A DNA stretch of 64,000 nt from Pantoea sp. At-9b. GTDB lineage: Bacteria > Pseudomonadota > Gammaproteobacteria > Enterobacterales > Enterobacteriaceae. The notes below the pieces were generated by a model. It did not search any database, was not told the origin of the DNA, and saw nothing but the letters and a program-made list of their open reading frames with translations. The DNA lies in the NCBI RefSeq assembly GCF_000175935.2, contig NC_014837.1:4154001-4218000 (forward strand), in the 5' to 3' direction. Numbering within the stretch: the stretch's first letter is position 1; every line of letters starts with the position of its first letter. This document shows positions 17,811-26,715 of this stretch, one piece after another. A program made the position numbers and the translations under genes.

Positions 17811-17964
17811 CCTTCCCTCTGCGCTCGGCGCTGTGGATGCCGCCAACACCCCGTCTGCAAGACCATCGAATAAAAACCAACAGCAAAAGAAAAACCAAAA
17901 ACCGGCATGGCTGGGACAGCGGGGGTGTGAGCGCCATCCGAACTCGCTGAGTGCGGGAACGATT

Positions 17965-18119
17965 CCAGGATGAGCCGCATGGATGCGGCGAAAGGCGGCG
18001 TTGAGCAGGAGCGAATCGACGCCGGTCCGTCGGAAGCGTGAGTAAGCGAAGGGACCGCGAAGCGGCGAGGCAGGCGGCGCAGGGCCGGGGAATGCAAAGG
18101 GGACGGCCAGGTCCCCTTT
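17965..18119 (+). repeat. Structured repeat, right arm of an inverted pair
   Basis: Counterpart of 17650-17810 in the opposite orientation. It carries the same GCCGCATGGATGCGGC hairpin (17974-17989), GTGAGTAAGCGAAGGGA, and a terminal hairpin AAAGGGGAC / GTCCCCTTT (18096-18119). The terminal stems of the two arms differ in sequence yet both pair fully, a sign of selection on structure. Together with the 154-base centre (17811-17964) they fill the gap between mqo and the LysE-type gene. Confidence 0.75.
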
Positions 18120-18192
18120 GCTCGGTCGCCGCACCGGCGAACTGAAACTGCCAGTGCCTGTAGCGAACGAAACCACGCCATAGCAAACGAAA

Positions 18193-18786
18193 TCACACGG
18201 AGGCGAACGAAATCGCGTCAACCAACATCCATCCGGTGGTCACCACCAGCGACAGCGCCATCAGGCTATTGAAGGCCTGACGCTTCCAGGCAATTTGCAG
18301 ATGGTTGCGTAAGCGATCGCCCAGCGCTGCCCAAATCAGAATGCACGGCAGGTTCAACAGCGCAAATCCCACCACGATTGCCATTACCCCATTGCTGTTG
18401 GCATACATCAGCGCCACGTTAGTCGCCATCAGCCACGCTTTGGGGTTGACCGCCTGGAAGCAGGCTCCGGCAAGCACCGTCATCGGCTGGACGCTTTCCC
18501 GCGCTTGCGGCGCTCCGGCACGAAAGATCTTCCATGACAGCCACAGCAGGTAGCCACATCCCACCAACGTTAACGGCAGGCGCACGGCGCTCATCCAGTG
18601 CAGCAGCACCTCCAGCGCGACCCCGGCCAGTACCACCTGTACCGCGCAGCCCAGCATGATACCCAGCACCATCGGCAGGGTACGTTTCAGGCCAAAATTC
18701 ACCCCGGAGGTTGCCAGCAGCAGGTTGTTCGGGCCGGGGGTGATCGACATAACGGTGACATAACTGAAGAAAGAGGGATCGAGCAT
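18193..18786 (-). CDS. LysE/RhtB family amino-acid exporter
   Basis: 197 residues with about six membrane helices. The family signature SITPGPNNLLLATSGVNFGLKR is near residue 14, and FQAVNPKAWLMA near 112 is also typical. It should export an amino acid or related metabolite from the cytoplasm. Divergent from a MocR-type regulator gene 135 bases away, which probably controls it. AGGAA precedes the ATG by nine bases. The substrate is unknown. Confidence 0.9.
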   Translation of the reverse strand: MLDPSFFSYVTVMSITPGPNNLLLATSGVNFGLKRTLPMVLGIMLGCAVQVVLAGVALEVLLHWMSAVRLPLTLVGCGYLLWLSWKIFRAGAPQARESVQPMTVLAGACFQAVNPKAWLMATNVALMYANSNGVMAIVVGFALLNLPCILIWAALGDRLRNHLQIAWKRQAFNSLMALSLVVTTGWMLVDAISFASV

Positions 18787-18921
18787 GATGCAGTTCCTGA
18801 TTGATCAACATAACGTCATGCTAATCGTCACGACGCAATGGAAACAGAGACACAAAATGACTATTGTTATGGTTACAGTTTGCCAATTTGTTAATTGTAC
18901 CCATCGAATGTGGAGGCTTTT

Positions 18922-20412
18922 GTGTCCCTACCTCTTTCCTCTGGCCAGACGTTGTACCAACAACTTGCCGACAGCTTTGCGGAGTCTATCCACCAGGGGA
19001 CGCTCAAGCCCGGTAAACGTCTGCCCGCGATACGCCGGGTGGCACAATCCCATCAGGTCAGCATCAATACGGTGCTCAATGCCTGGCAAATCCTCGAAGA
19101 TCGCGGCCTGATCGAAGCACGCCCTCAGTCCGGGTATTACGTGCGCAGCGTGTTACCCGCCTTGACGCGCCCGGTGCAGAAAATGCGCGCACAGGTGGAT
19201 GACCCCAGTGCACAAAAGCTGGAGCTGATTGAACAGGTGTTTGCAGCGCAGAATAATCCGGACTACACCAATATCTCGCTGGCCTGCCCGCAGGATAGCG
19301 AGCTGTTTCCCGCCGCACGGCTGGGACGCATTACCGCGTCCCTGGTCCGTCGCGATCCGGATCTCATCGGTCGCTACGTGCTTCCGCCGGGTAGTAAGCG
19401 CTTACGGGAGGAGATTGCCCGCCGCAGCCTGCACGTGGGTATCAATCTGACGGTCGACGACATCACCCTCACCCACGGCTGCATGGAAGCGTTGCAGCTG
19501 GCGTTACGCGCGGTAACTCAGCCCGGCGACTGCGTTGGACTGGAATCCCCCACCTACTTCTTTCTCTTCCCGCTACTGGCCTCACTCGGGCTGAAGGCGC
19601 TGGAGATTCCGACCGATCCGCAACAAGGGTTATCGCTGGACGCGCTGGAGATGTTATTGCAGGAGCAACGTATCCAGGCGCTGATCGCTATGCCTGGCGC
19701 ACAGAATCCACTCGGTTACGTGATGCCACTGGCGAATAAGAAACGCCTGGCGAAGTTGGTGAATACTTACCAGCTTCCACTGATTGAAGATGGTCTGTAC
19801 GACGAATTGCAGTTTGACTGGCCACTGTCACCGCCGGTCAAGGCGTTCGACAGCGAGGGCTGGGTGATCTACTGCACCAGCTTTACCAAAACCGTGGCCC
19901 CGGATTTTCGCGTTGGCTGGACGGCAGCAGGCCGTTTTCACGACAAAATTGCCCGGCTGAAGGCGGTGTCCTCGATGTCGGAGTCACGCCTGTTGAGCGA
20001 AGTGCTGGCAGAGTTTCTCGCCAGCGGTGGCTACGATCACCATCTGCGCACCCTGCGCCGTCGCTACGCGGCCAACCTTGATGCGGCGCGCGGTATTATC
20101 GCCCGCCATTTCCCACAAGGGACGCGCGCTACCCTGCCGCGGGGTGGCTTTGTGTTTTGGCTAGAGTTGCCGGGAAAAGTGGATACCGTGGAGATGTTTC
20201 ATCGGTTGTTGCAAGAGCAAATTTGCGTCACGCCGGGTGCGCTGTACTCACTGAGTGAGCGCTACACCCATGCGCTGCGCCTCTCCTGCTGCTATCCGTT
20301 CGATGCGCGTTACACCTGGGCACTGGAGCGTACCGGCGCGCTGGCCTGCGAATTAAGCGGTCTGCCGCCGGGACAGGATCAAGGCGTGCCGTTGCGGCCC
20401 CAGGTGGTATAG
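18922..20412 (+). CDS. MocR/GntR-family regulator with aminotransferase-like domain (YdcR-like)
   Basis: About 496 residues. The winged helix is at the start (LYQQLADSFAESIHQGTLKPGKRLPAIR in part, then HQVSINTVLNAWQILEDRGL), then a PLP-dependent aminotransferase fold with CTSFTKTVAPDFRVGW holding the PLP lysine. It resembles E. coli YdcR. A GTG at 18922 is preferred because GGAGG stands seven bases upstream; TTG 18895 and GTG 18910 are in frame. Likely regulator of the divergent LysE-type exporter. Its last 34 bases overlap the convergent glutathione transferase gene. Confidence 0.88.
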   Translation: MSLPLSSGQTLYQQLADSFAESIHQGTLKPGKRLPAIRRVAQSHQVSINTVLNAWQILEDRGLIEARPQSGYYVRSVLPALTRPVQKMRAQVDDPSAQKLELIEQVFAAQNNPDYTNISLACPQDSELFPAARLGRITASLVRRDPDLIGRYVLPPGSKRLREEIARRSLHVGINLTVDDITLTHGCMEALQLALRAVTQPGDCVGLESPTYFFLFPLLASLGLKALEIPTDPQQGLSLDALEMLLQEQRIQALIAMPGAQNPLGYVMPLANKKRLAKLVNTYQLPLIEDGLYDELQFDWPLSPPVKAFDSEGWVIYCTSFTKTVAPDFRVGWTAAGRFHDKIARLKAVSSMSESRLLSEVLAEFLASGGYDHHLRTLRRRYAANLDAARGIIARHFPQGTRATLPRGGFVFWLELPGKVDTVEMFHRLLQEQICVTPGALYSLSERYTHALRLSCCYPFDARYTWALERTGALACELSGLPPGQDQGVPLRPQVV

Positions 20413-21002
20413 CCTTCGCGTTCCGTCAGGCGTTCGTAATAGGTCCGTACTGCTGGCAGGTCGGCATGGTCCAGCGGGGTTTCAAACCAGCGGTTCACCG
20501 CCAAACCGACCGGAATATCCGCCAGCGTAAAGTTGCGACCTGCTACGTAGCGCCCGGTTTTTTCCAGTTGCTGGTTGAGAATACCCATGGTGTGATTCCA
20601 GCCCTTGCAGGCCGCCGCCAGCAGGCGTTCATCCTGGTGGGCAGGGGAATTGCGCACCAGCGACATAAACGCATAGCGCCATGAAGTGTTAAGTTCAGTG
20701 GCTTGCCAGTCGGTCCATTGATCGATCGGCGCACGGGCGCGGGGATTTTCCGGGTAGAGCCACTCACCGCCGTAACTGGTGGCGAGATAGCGCAGGATGG
20801 CATTGGATTCCCACATGACGAAATCGTCTTCGATAATCACCGGGATCATGGCATTGGGGTTGAGCGCCAGAAAGTCAGGCGAATGCAGCGATTTGTTTTC
20901 ATCGCCCCAGACTTCGTGTTCATAAGGGATATCCAGCTCTGCACACAGCCACAACACTTTGCGCACGTTAATTGACGATGTGCGGCCAAGAATTTTTAAC
21001 AT
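20379..21002 (-). CDS. Glutathione S-transferase (GstB-like)
   Basis: 207 residues. The thioredoxin-like N-domain (LKILGRTSSINVRKVLWLC) contains the glutathione-binding segment NPNAMIPVI and WESNAILRYLA. The helical C-domain follows, with FTLADIPVG as the N-capping motif. It resembles E. coli GstB. The ATG at 21002, seven bases behind CCGGAG, is preferred to starts further upstream. The 3' end runs antisense into the regulator gene by 34 bases. Detoxification of electrophiles is the usual role; the substrate is not visible. Confidence 0.9.
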   Translation of the reverse strand: MLKILGRTSSINVRKVLWLCAELDIPYEHEVWGDENKSLHSPDFLALNPNAMIPVIIEDDFVMWESNAILRYLATSYGGEWLYPENPRARAPIDQWTDWQATELNTSWRYAFMSLVRNSPAHQDERLLAAACKGWNHTMGILNQQLEKTGRYVAGRNFTLADIPVGLAVNRWFETPLDHADLPAVRTYYERLTEREGYTTWGRNGTP

Positions 21003-21115
21003 AGCGAACTCCGGTTGCATAATTGTTAATCTATTCATAGCCCTATTGATTACCTTTAGCAATTAACATCATGTAAATCCGGATTTCAGACCACCTCAAC
21101 GAGGAAGGAGTGCCA

Positions 21116-21964
21116 ATGAAGGTCGCGTTTAAACAAGTGGATGTCTTTACCTCATCAGCCTTTCGCGGTAATCCGCTGGCGGTGATCATGGATGCGCAGG
21201 GATTAAGCGATGCGCAGCTGGCCGCCATTGCGCGCTGGACCAATTTGTCGGAAACCACCTTTGTACTGCCCCCTACGGCTGCCGCCGCGGATTATCGCGT
21301 GCGCATCTTTACCCCGGGTGGCGAGCTGCCGTTTGCCGGACATCCGACACTTGGCACTGCTCATGCACTGCTTGAAGCGGGCTGGCCACTGAAGACACCG
21401 GGCAAAATTGTGCAGGAGTGCGGCGTGGGTCTGGTGGACGTCAGGATCAGTGCTGACGGTGCGCTGGCCTTCGCCGCCCCGGCAGCCAGTCTGACGCCTT
21501 TCAGCGATGCGCTGATCGGCAGCGCCATCAACAGCGACGCCTTAGATGACACCCAGTCGCCAACGGTGGTGGATATGGGGATTCGCTGGCTGCTGTTACC
21601 CATGACCAGTGCTGCGGCGGTACGAGAGATTCAGGCCAATGCCAGCGACCTGCTGCGCTTGCAAAAACACGCTAAGGTGAATGGCATCGCCCCGTTTGGC
21701 CCACTGCCACAGGGAGAAAGCGAGCAATATGAATTGCGCGCGTTGTTTATCGAGAATGGCACTCTGGTGGAAGACCCGGTGACCGGCAGCGCCAACGCCT
21801 GTCTGGCACGCTATTTCGCGGCACAGGGCCACAGCACTGACTACCACGCCCGTCAGGGTAGCGTGATTCAGCGTGACGGACGGATTCAGGTCAGTTTCAC
21901 CGCCGAGAGCATCTGGATCGGCGGTCAGACAGTGACGGTGATCGACGGCACCATCGAGGTATAA
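21116..21964 (+). CDS. PhzF family isomerase/epimerase
   Basis: 282 residues with the two-lobed diaminopimelate-epimerase-like fold. Family blocks are QVDVFTSSAFRGNPLAVI at the start, LSETTFVLPP with the catalytic Glu46, FAGHPTLGTAHALLE, and EDPVTGSANACLARYF in the second lobe. PhzF itself isomerises a phenazine precursor, but there are no phenazine genes here and most members have unknown substrates. GGAAGGAG precedes ATG 21116. Confidence 0.9.
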   Translation: MKVAFKQVDVFTSSAFRGNPLAVIMDAQGLSDAQLAAIARWTNLSETTFVLPPTAAAADYRVRIFTPGGELPFAGHPTLGTAHALLEAGWPLKTPGKIVQECGVGLVDVRISADGALAFAAPAASLTPFSDALIGSAINSDALDDTQSPTVVDMGIRWLLLPMTSAAAVREIQANASDLLRLQKHAKVNGIAPFGPLPQGESEQYELRALFIENGTLVEDPVTGSANACLARYFAAQGHSTDYHARQGSVIQRDGRIQVSFTAESIWIGGQTVTVIDGTIEV

Positions 21965-21978
21965 CGCACCGATGCAAA

Positions 21979-22042
21979 TTGCGCGATAAATCGCGCCGCT
22001 ACGGTGTCGGCAAGTATTTGTAGCGGCGCAATTTATTGCGCG
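21979..22042. repeat. REP-like palindromic element, copy 2
   Basis: GCGCGATAAATCGCGCCGCTAC is mirrored by GTAGCGGCGCAATTTATTGCGC after an 18-base loop. It is the same family as the element at 780-842 and again lies between two convergent stops. Confidence 0.82.
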
Positions 22043-22050
22043 GGGATTGA

Positions 22051-22809
22051 TTAGAGCGCTTGCCCGCCGGATGCTTCGATGCGCTGCGCGGTGATCCAGC
22101 CGGTTTCATCGCTCAGGATCGCACTGACTGCGTCGCCGATATCATCCGGCAGCCCCACGCGGCCCAGCGCCGTCAGCGAGGCAATGGTGTCGTTGATTTC
22201 TTTGGTGTCGCGAACGCGGCCACCACCGAAATCCGTCTCAATCGCGCCCGGTGCCAGGATGTTGACGCGGATACGCCGCTCACCCAGCTCTTTCGCCTGG
22301 TAGCGCGTCAGCACTTCCATCGCCCCTTTCATGGACGCATAGGTACTTGAACCCGGATAGGTGATGCGCGTCAGGCCGCTGGAGATATTGAGAATACGGC
22401 CACCATCAATAATCACTGGCAGCAGCTTCTGGGTAAGGAAGTACGGCCCTTTAAAGTGCACGTTGACCAATGCGTCAAACTCATCCTCGGTGGTTTCGCT
22501 GAACAGCTTGTAGTGACCGTGCCCGGCGTTGTTCACTAAGTAGTCAAAGTTGTCTCGCTGCCACACCTTTTGCAGCGTCTCTTTAACCTGGCTCACAAAG
22601 CCATCAAACTGGCGGATGTCACCGACATCCAGCAGCAGCGCGGCAGCACGCGCCCCCAGCGCTTCAATCTCCTTCACCACCGCCTCTGCTTCTTCTGCAT
22701 GGCTACGGTAGGTAAAAATAATATCGGTGCCTTTTGCGGCCAGTTTTAGCGCGGCATTCTTGCCTAAACCGCGGTTGCCGCCGGTAATCAACGCAATTTT
22801 GTGACTCAT
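22051..22809 (-). CDS. Short-chain dehydrogenase/reductase
   Basis: 252 residues. NAD(P) binding is shown by TGGNRGLGKNAAL near 11-23, NNAGHGHY near 92, and the catalytic Ser/Tyr/Lys set: Ser in LNISSGLTR, Tyr and Lys in STYASMKGAME. The following VNILAPGAIETDF is typical. CAGGAG lies six bases before ATG 22809. The divergent LysR-type gene is the probable regulator. The substrate is unknown. Confidence 0.9.
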   Translation of the reverse strand: MSHKIALITGGNRGLGKNAALKLAAKGTDIIFTYRSHAEEAEAVVKEIEALGARAAALLLDVGDIRQFDGFVSQVKETLQKVWQRDNFDYLVNNAGHGHYKLFSETTEDEFDALVNVHFKGPYFLTQKLLPVIIDGGRILNISSGLTRITYPGSSTYASMKGAMEVLTRYQAKELGERRIRVNILAPGAIETDFGGGRVRDTKEINDTIASLTALGRVGLPDDIGDAVSAILSDETGWITAQRIEASGGQAL

Positions 22810-22924
22810 GATTCGCTCCTGTTGCAAAATTGAACACGTTTCAAGGATATTCTCTGAGGTTTGATCTATAAACTCGTTGTAATGCGCTGCACTGTTTCAC
22901 TAACAACAACAATCGGTGAACAAC

Positions 22925-23824
22925 ATGGATAAAATTCACGCAATGCAGGTTTTTGTGCGGGTGGCAGAAATGGGCAGTTTTACCCGCGCGGCAGAGAGCC
23001 TTGGTTTGCCGAAAGGCAGCGTATCGCGCCAGTTACAGGCGCTGGAAAATCAAATGGGTACACGGTTGCTCCATCGCACCACGCGCCGTGTCCATCTCAC
23101 CCAGGATGGGCTGGTTTATTACGATCGCTGCCTCGATTTGCTGTCGATGCTGGATGATATGGACAGCCTGTTTCAGCATGACCCGGCGACGCTGAGCGGC
23201 AAATTACGCGTGGATATGTCGGTCGCCATGGCGACCGGTTTTATCCTGCCGCGTTTGCCGGAGTTCTTGCAGCACTATCCCGGCATTGAGATTGAGCTTA
23301 GCAGCAGCGATCGCCAGGTGGATGTGATCCGTGAAGGATTTGACTGCGTGATACGCGTGGGGGAACTGAAAGATTCCGGCCTGATTGCGCGTAAAATCGG
23401 AACCCATGCCTTGATTAACTGCGCCAGCCCCGATTACCTTTCCCGCTTCGGTAGGCCGGTGCGCCTCGAAGATTTATCGCAGCATGCGATGGTGCATTAC
23501 ACCCAGCAGTTGGGCCAGCCGTCGTCAGGCTTTGAATATTTTGATGGCAAGCAGACGCACTATATTCAGACCGGCGGCGTGGTGACGGTCAACAGTACCG
23601 AAACCTATCGCGCGGCCTGTATTGCCGGGCTGGGGATTATTCAGGTGCCCGCGATTGGCGTGCAGCCGTTGCTGGAGTCCGGGCAACTGGTGGAGGTGCT
23701 GCATCACTTCCCGGCTAAACCGATGCCGATTTCGTTGCTCTATCCGCATCGACGCAATGTCGCGCGTCGTGTACGGGTGTTTATGGAGTGGTTGAGCCAG
23801 GTCTTGCAGGAGTACGTCACTTAG
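22925..23824 (+). CDS. LysR-family transcriptional regulator
   Basis: 299 residues. The N-terminal helix-turn-helix reads MQVFVRVAEMGSFTRAAESL and PKGSVSRQLQALE, followed by the LysR effector domain with LRVDMSVAMATGFILPRLPEF. It belongs to the group that often controls a divergent oxidoreductase, here the SDR gene 115 bases away. ATG 22925 follows GGTGA; a GTG three codons earlier is also in frame. Confidence 0.9.
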   Translation: MDKIHAMQVFVRVAEMGSFTRAAESLGLPKGSVSRQLQALENQMGTRLLHRTTRRVHLTQDGLVYYDRCLDLLSMLDDMDSLFQHDPATLSGKLRVDMSVAMATGFILPRLPEFLQHYPGIEIELSSSDRQVDVIREGFDCVIRVGELKDSGLIARKIGTHALINCASPDYLSRFGRPVRLEDLSQHAMVHYTQQLGQPSSGFEYFDGKQTHYIQTGGVVTVNSTETYRAACIAGLGIIQVPAIGVQPLLESGQLVEVLHHFPAKPMPISLLYPHRRNVARRVRVFMEWLSQVLQEYVT

Positions 23825-23863
23825 CAGGCTATAATTTTAATTTCGCTGTGAACAGGATGATGA

Positions 23864-24871
23864 ATGTCTATGACGGACGAAAAATATCAGGAAAAGGCGG
23901 CTGAGCAAAAGCCGCTGATTGATCTGAAAACCGGTAACCAGCACGTGGACCGCTCGATTGTGCATGTCTCGCGCTTCGCGGCCTGGTTTCAGGCCATCCC
24001 GGCGGTAGCCCATTTTCTGCGCGCGCTGGAGCGATTTAACGATCGCCTCGGCAGCCAGTTTGGTGCCGCCATTACTTACTTCTCGTTTCTCTCATTGATA
24101 CCGATTTTGATGGTCTCCTTTGCGGCGGTCGGTTTTGTGCTGGCGTCGAATCAGGATTTACTCACGGAGTTGATCAACAAAATCGTCAACAGTATCAGCG
24201 ATCCCAACCTCGCCAATACCCTGAAAAACACCGTCAATACTGCCATTCAGCAACGCGCGACCGTTGGCCTGACCGGCCTGCTGCTGGCGCTCTACTCAGG
24301 CATTAACTGGATGGGTAACCTGCGCGAAGCGATTCGCGCGCAATCACGCGATGTGTGGGAACGGAAACCTGATGATCAGGAAAAATTCTGGAAGAAATAT
24401 ATTCGTGATTTTATCTCGCTCACCGGCCTGATGCTGGCGCTGGTCATCACGTTATCCCTGACCTCAGTGGCCGGAGCGGCGCAGGCGGCGATTGTGCAGG
24501 CACTGGGGTTGGATCATATTGAGTGGCTGCGCCCGGCATTGACCATCATTACCCTGATCATCTCCATCTTTGCTAATTATCTGCTGTTCCTGTGGATTTT
24601 CTGGATTCTGCCCCGCCATAAACCGCGTAAGAAAGCGCTGTTTCGCGGCACCTTGCTGGCGGCTATCGGCTTCGAAGTGATTAAGTTTGTCATGACCATT
24701 ACCCTGCCAAAACTGGCAACCTCACCCTCCGGCGCGGCTTTCGGTTCGGTTTTGGGTCTGATGGCCTTTTTCTATTTCTTTGCGCGTCTGACGCTGTTCT
24801 GTGCCGCCTGGATCGCCACCGCCAGATATAAAGATGATAAAGAGATGCCGCAGCCCCACCAGCAACATTAG
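23864..24871 (+). CDS. yhjD: Inner-membrane protein YhjD (YihY/BrkB family)
   Basis: 335 residues (E. coli YhjD 337). About six membrane helices; the block FGAAITYFSFLSLIPILMVSF in part (near 68) and LYSGINWMGNLREAIRAQ near 145 are hallmarks. A YhjD variant suppresses defects in lipid A/Kdo transport in E. coli, so a role in envelope lipid traffic is suspected. It precedes yhjE as in E. coli. Met1 or Met3 could start it. Confidence 0.93.
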   Translation: MSMTDEKYQEKAAEQKPLIDLKTGNQHVDRSIVHVSRFAAWFQAIPAVAHFLRALERFNDRLGSQFGAAITYFSFLSLIPILMVSFAAVGFVLASNQDLLTELINKIVNSISDPNLANTLKNTVNTAIQQRATVGLTGLLLALYSGINWMGNLREAIRAQSRDVWERKPDDQEKFWKKYIRDFISLTGLMLALVITLSLTSVAGAAQAAIVQALGLDHIEWLRPALTIITLIISIFANYLLFLWIFWILPRHKPRKKALFRGTLLAAIGFEVIKFVMTITLPKLATSPSGAAFGSVLGLMAFFYFFARLTLFCAAWIATARYKDDKEMPQPHQQH

Positions 24872-24877
24872 TTACAT

Positions 24878-24924
24878 TTGCCGCAACAGCCAAAAATGTT
24901 CCCCATTGGCTGTTTTTGCGGCAA
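24878..24924. terminator. Long hairpin between yhjD and yhjE
   Basis: TTGCCGCAACAGCCA pairs with TGGCTG-TTT-TTGCGGCAA: 15 base pairs with a three-base bulge. It begins six bases after the yhjD stop. A second hairpin (CGAAAAA / TTTTTCG, 25054-25083) lies nearer yhjE. Neither has a clean U run, so they may be weak terminators or mRNA stabilisers. The rest of 24925-25147 has no gene. Confidence 0.5.
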
Positions 24925-25147
24925 AACCCAGCAGGAATCGCTAAAGGGTCACTTTTATTTGGCCCTTTTGCAGAGATTCCCGCCAAAAAAGCCGCCGTTC
25001 CCCTTCCCATCCGCCGCCGATTGCATGAACTCAGAAATTATCCTCTTTTTCGCCGAAAAAGCCTGTTGCGACGGGGTTTTTCGCCATTGAATGACGCAAA
25101 ACAGGTGCGTAAGATTCTTTGTTTCAATTTACAATTAAGAAACAGTT

Positions 25148-26482
25148 ATGCAAGCCTCCATCACAGAACCACTCGACAAAAAACACGACGACACGCCCGT
25201 TAATTCACGCGGCAAAGTGGTTGTGGCATCTCTTGTCGGCACCGCAATTGAATTCTTCGATTTCTACATCTACGCCACTGCGGCGGTGATTGTTTTCCCA
25301 CATATTTTCTTCCCACAAGGTGATGCCACGGTCGCGACGCTACAGTCCCTGGCAACCTTTGCCATTGCCTTCGTTGCACGTCCGATTGGTTCAGCGGTGT
25401 TTGGTCACTTTGGCGACCGCGTGGGCCGTAAAGCCACACTGGTGGCTTCGCTGCTGACCATGGGGGTCTCAACCGTACTGATCGGCCTGCTGCCGGGTTA
25501 CCAGACCATTGGTGTCGCTGCGCCGCTGCTGCTGGCGCTGGCACGTTTTGGTCAGGGTCTGGGCCTCGGCGGTGAATGGGGCGGTGCTGCGTTGCTGGCA
25601 ACCGAGAATGCCCCGGCGAAAAAACGTGCGCTGTACGGCTCGTTCCCGCAGCTGGGCGCGCCGATTGGCTTCTTCTTCGCTAACGGCACCTTCCTGCTGC
25701 TCTCCTGGCTGCTGACTGACGAGCAGTTCATGCAATGGGGCTGGCGTGTACCTTTTATCCTCTCAGCGGTGCTGGTAATTATCGGTTTGTATGTGCGTGT
25801 GTCGCTGCATGAAAGCCCGGTGTTTGCCAAAGTACAGAAAGAGAAAAAACAGGTACGCGTACCGATTGGCACCCTGCTGAGCAAACATCTGCTCGCGACC
25901 ATCCTCGGCACCTTTATCATGCTCGCCACCTACACGCTGTTCTACATCATGACCGTGTATTCCATGAGCTACGGCACCGCGCCTGCGCCGGTCGGTCTTG
26001 GCTATTCACGTAACAGCTTCCTGTGGATGCTGATGGTGGCAGTAATTGGTTTTGGTGTGATGGTACCGATTGCGGGCCTGCTGGCTGACCGTTTCGGTCG
26101 CCGTAAAACCATGATCACCATTACCCTGATGATTATCGCGTTCGCCTTTATGTTCCCGGCGCTGCTCGGTTCGGGTTCACAAGTGCTGGTGATGGGCTTC
26201 CTGCTGCTCGGCCTGAGCATTATGGGCCTGACCTTTGGTCCGATGGGCGCATTGCTGCCAGAACTGTTCCCGACGGAAGTGCGTTATACCGGTGCCTCGT
26301 TCTCGTATAACCTGTCGTCGATTCTGGGGGCATCCGTTGCACCTTATATCGCAACCTGGTTGAACGCGAACTACGGTTTGCAGGCGGTGGGTTTCTATCT
26401 GGCTTCGATGGCGGCATTGACCTTGATTGCGTTGATTGCCTGCAAAGAGACACGTAATCAGACGTTGTATGAAGCGGTGTGA
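25148..26482 (+). CDS. yhjE: MFS transporter YhjE (metabolite:H+ symporter type)
   Basis: 444 residues, twelve membrane helices, nearly colinear with E. coli YhjE (440). The family block VGTAIEFFDFYIYATAAVIVF is near 30, GHFGDRVGRKATL near 96 is the MFS A-loop, and LLPELFPTEVRYTGAS near 370 is typical of the metabolite:H+ symporters. The substrate is not established in E. coli. It lies after yhjD with a hairpin-rich 276-base gap and ends before a strong terminator. Confidence 0.95.
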   Translation: MQASITEPLDKKHDDTPVNSRGKVVVASLVGTAIEFFDFYIYATAAVIVFPHIFFPQGDATVATLQSLATFAIAFVARPIGSAVFGHFGDRVGRKATLVASLLTMGVSTVLIGLLPGYQTIGVAAPLLLALARFGQGLGLGGEWGGAALLATENAPAKKRALYGSFPQLGAPIGFFFANGTFLLLSWLLTDEQFMQWGWRVPFILSAVLVIIGLYVRVSLHESPVFAKVQKEKKQVRVPIGTLLSKHLLATILGTFIMLATYTLFYIMTVYSMSYGTAPAPVGLGYSRNSFLWMLMVAVIGFGVMVPIAGLLADRFGRRKTMITITLMIIAFAFMFPALLGSGSQVLVMGFLLLGLSIMGLTFGPMGALLPELFPTEVRYTGASFSYNLSSILGASVAPYIATWLNANYGLQAVGFYLASMAALTLIALIACKETRNQTLYEAV

Positions 26483-26503
26483 TGCGCTGAAGTGTTAAAT
26501 ACG

Positions 26504-26528
26504 AAACCCGGCTCAGGCCGGGTTTTTT
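26504..26528 (+). terminator. Rho-independent terminator of yhjE
   Basis: AAACCCGGC, loop TCAG, GCCGGGTTT followed by TTT, 21 bases after the yhjE stop. Confidence 0.9.
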
Positions 26529-26549
26529 ATTGGGGTAAGGTGCGGCTTG

Positions 26550-26699
26550 TTACCCTCACCCTAACCCTCTCCCGCAAGCGGGAGAGGGAACTGATCGAGC
26601 CTATGGCACATCTCCCTCTCCCATAAACGGGGAGGGCACCGATCGAGCATATGGCACACCTCCCTCTCCCTCATGGGAGAGGGCCGGGGTGAGGGTAAC
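26550..26699. repeat. REP-like palindrome array with 48-bp spacing
   Basis: Three CCCTCTCCC...GGGAGAGGG-type hairpins, with GATCGAGC repeated at 26593 and 26641 (48 bases apart). The outer borders TTACCCTCACCC and GGTGAGGGTAA are inverted. It is the same family as 5476-5770, whose units are 60 bases and contain an extra CACGTAAC-type stretch. It lies between the convergent yhjE and ilvC, flanked by a terminator on each side. Confidence 0.88.
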
Positions 26700-26715
26700 A
26701 GCACGCACCTTAACA

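Noticed and set aside
17623-18221. Several overlapping open frames of 130-190 codons on both strands
   Set aside because: They run through the inverted GC-rich repeats, have arginine/serine-rich composition, no ribosome sites and no recognisable domains.
20379-20412. Gene overlap as a sign of frameshift in the regulator or transferase
   Set aside because: Both proteins have normal C-termini; this is an ordinary convergent overlap.
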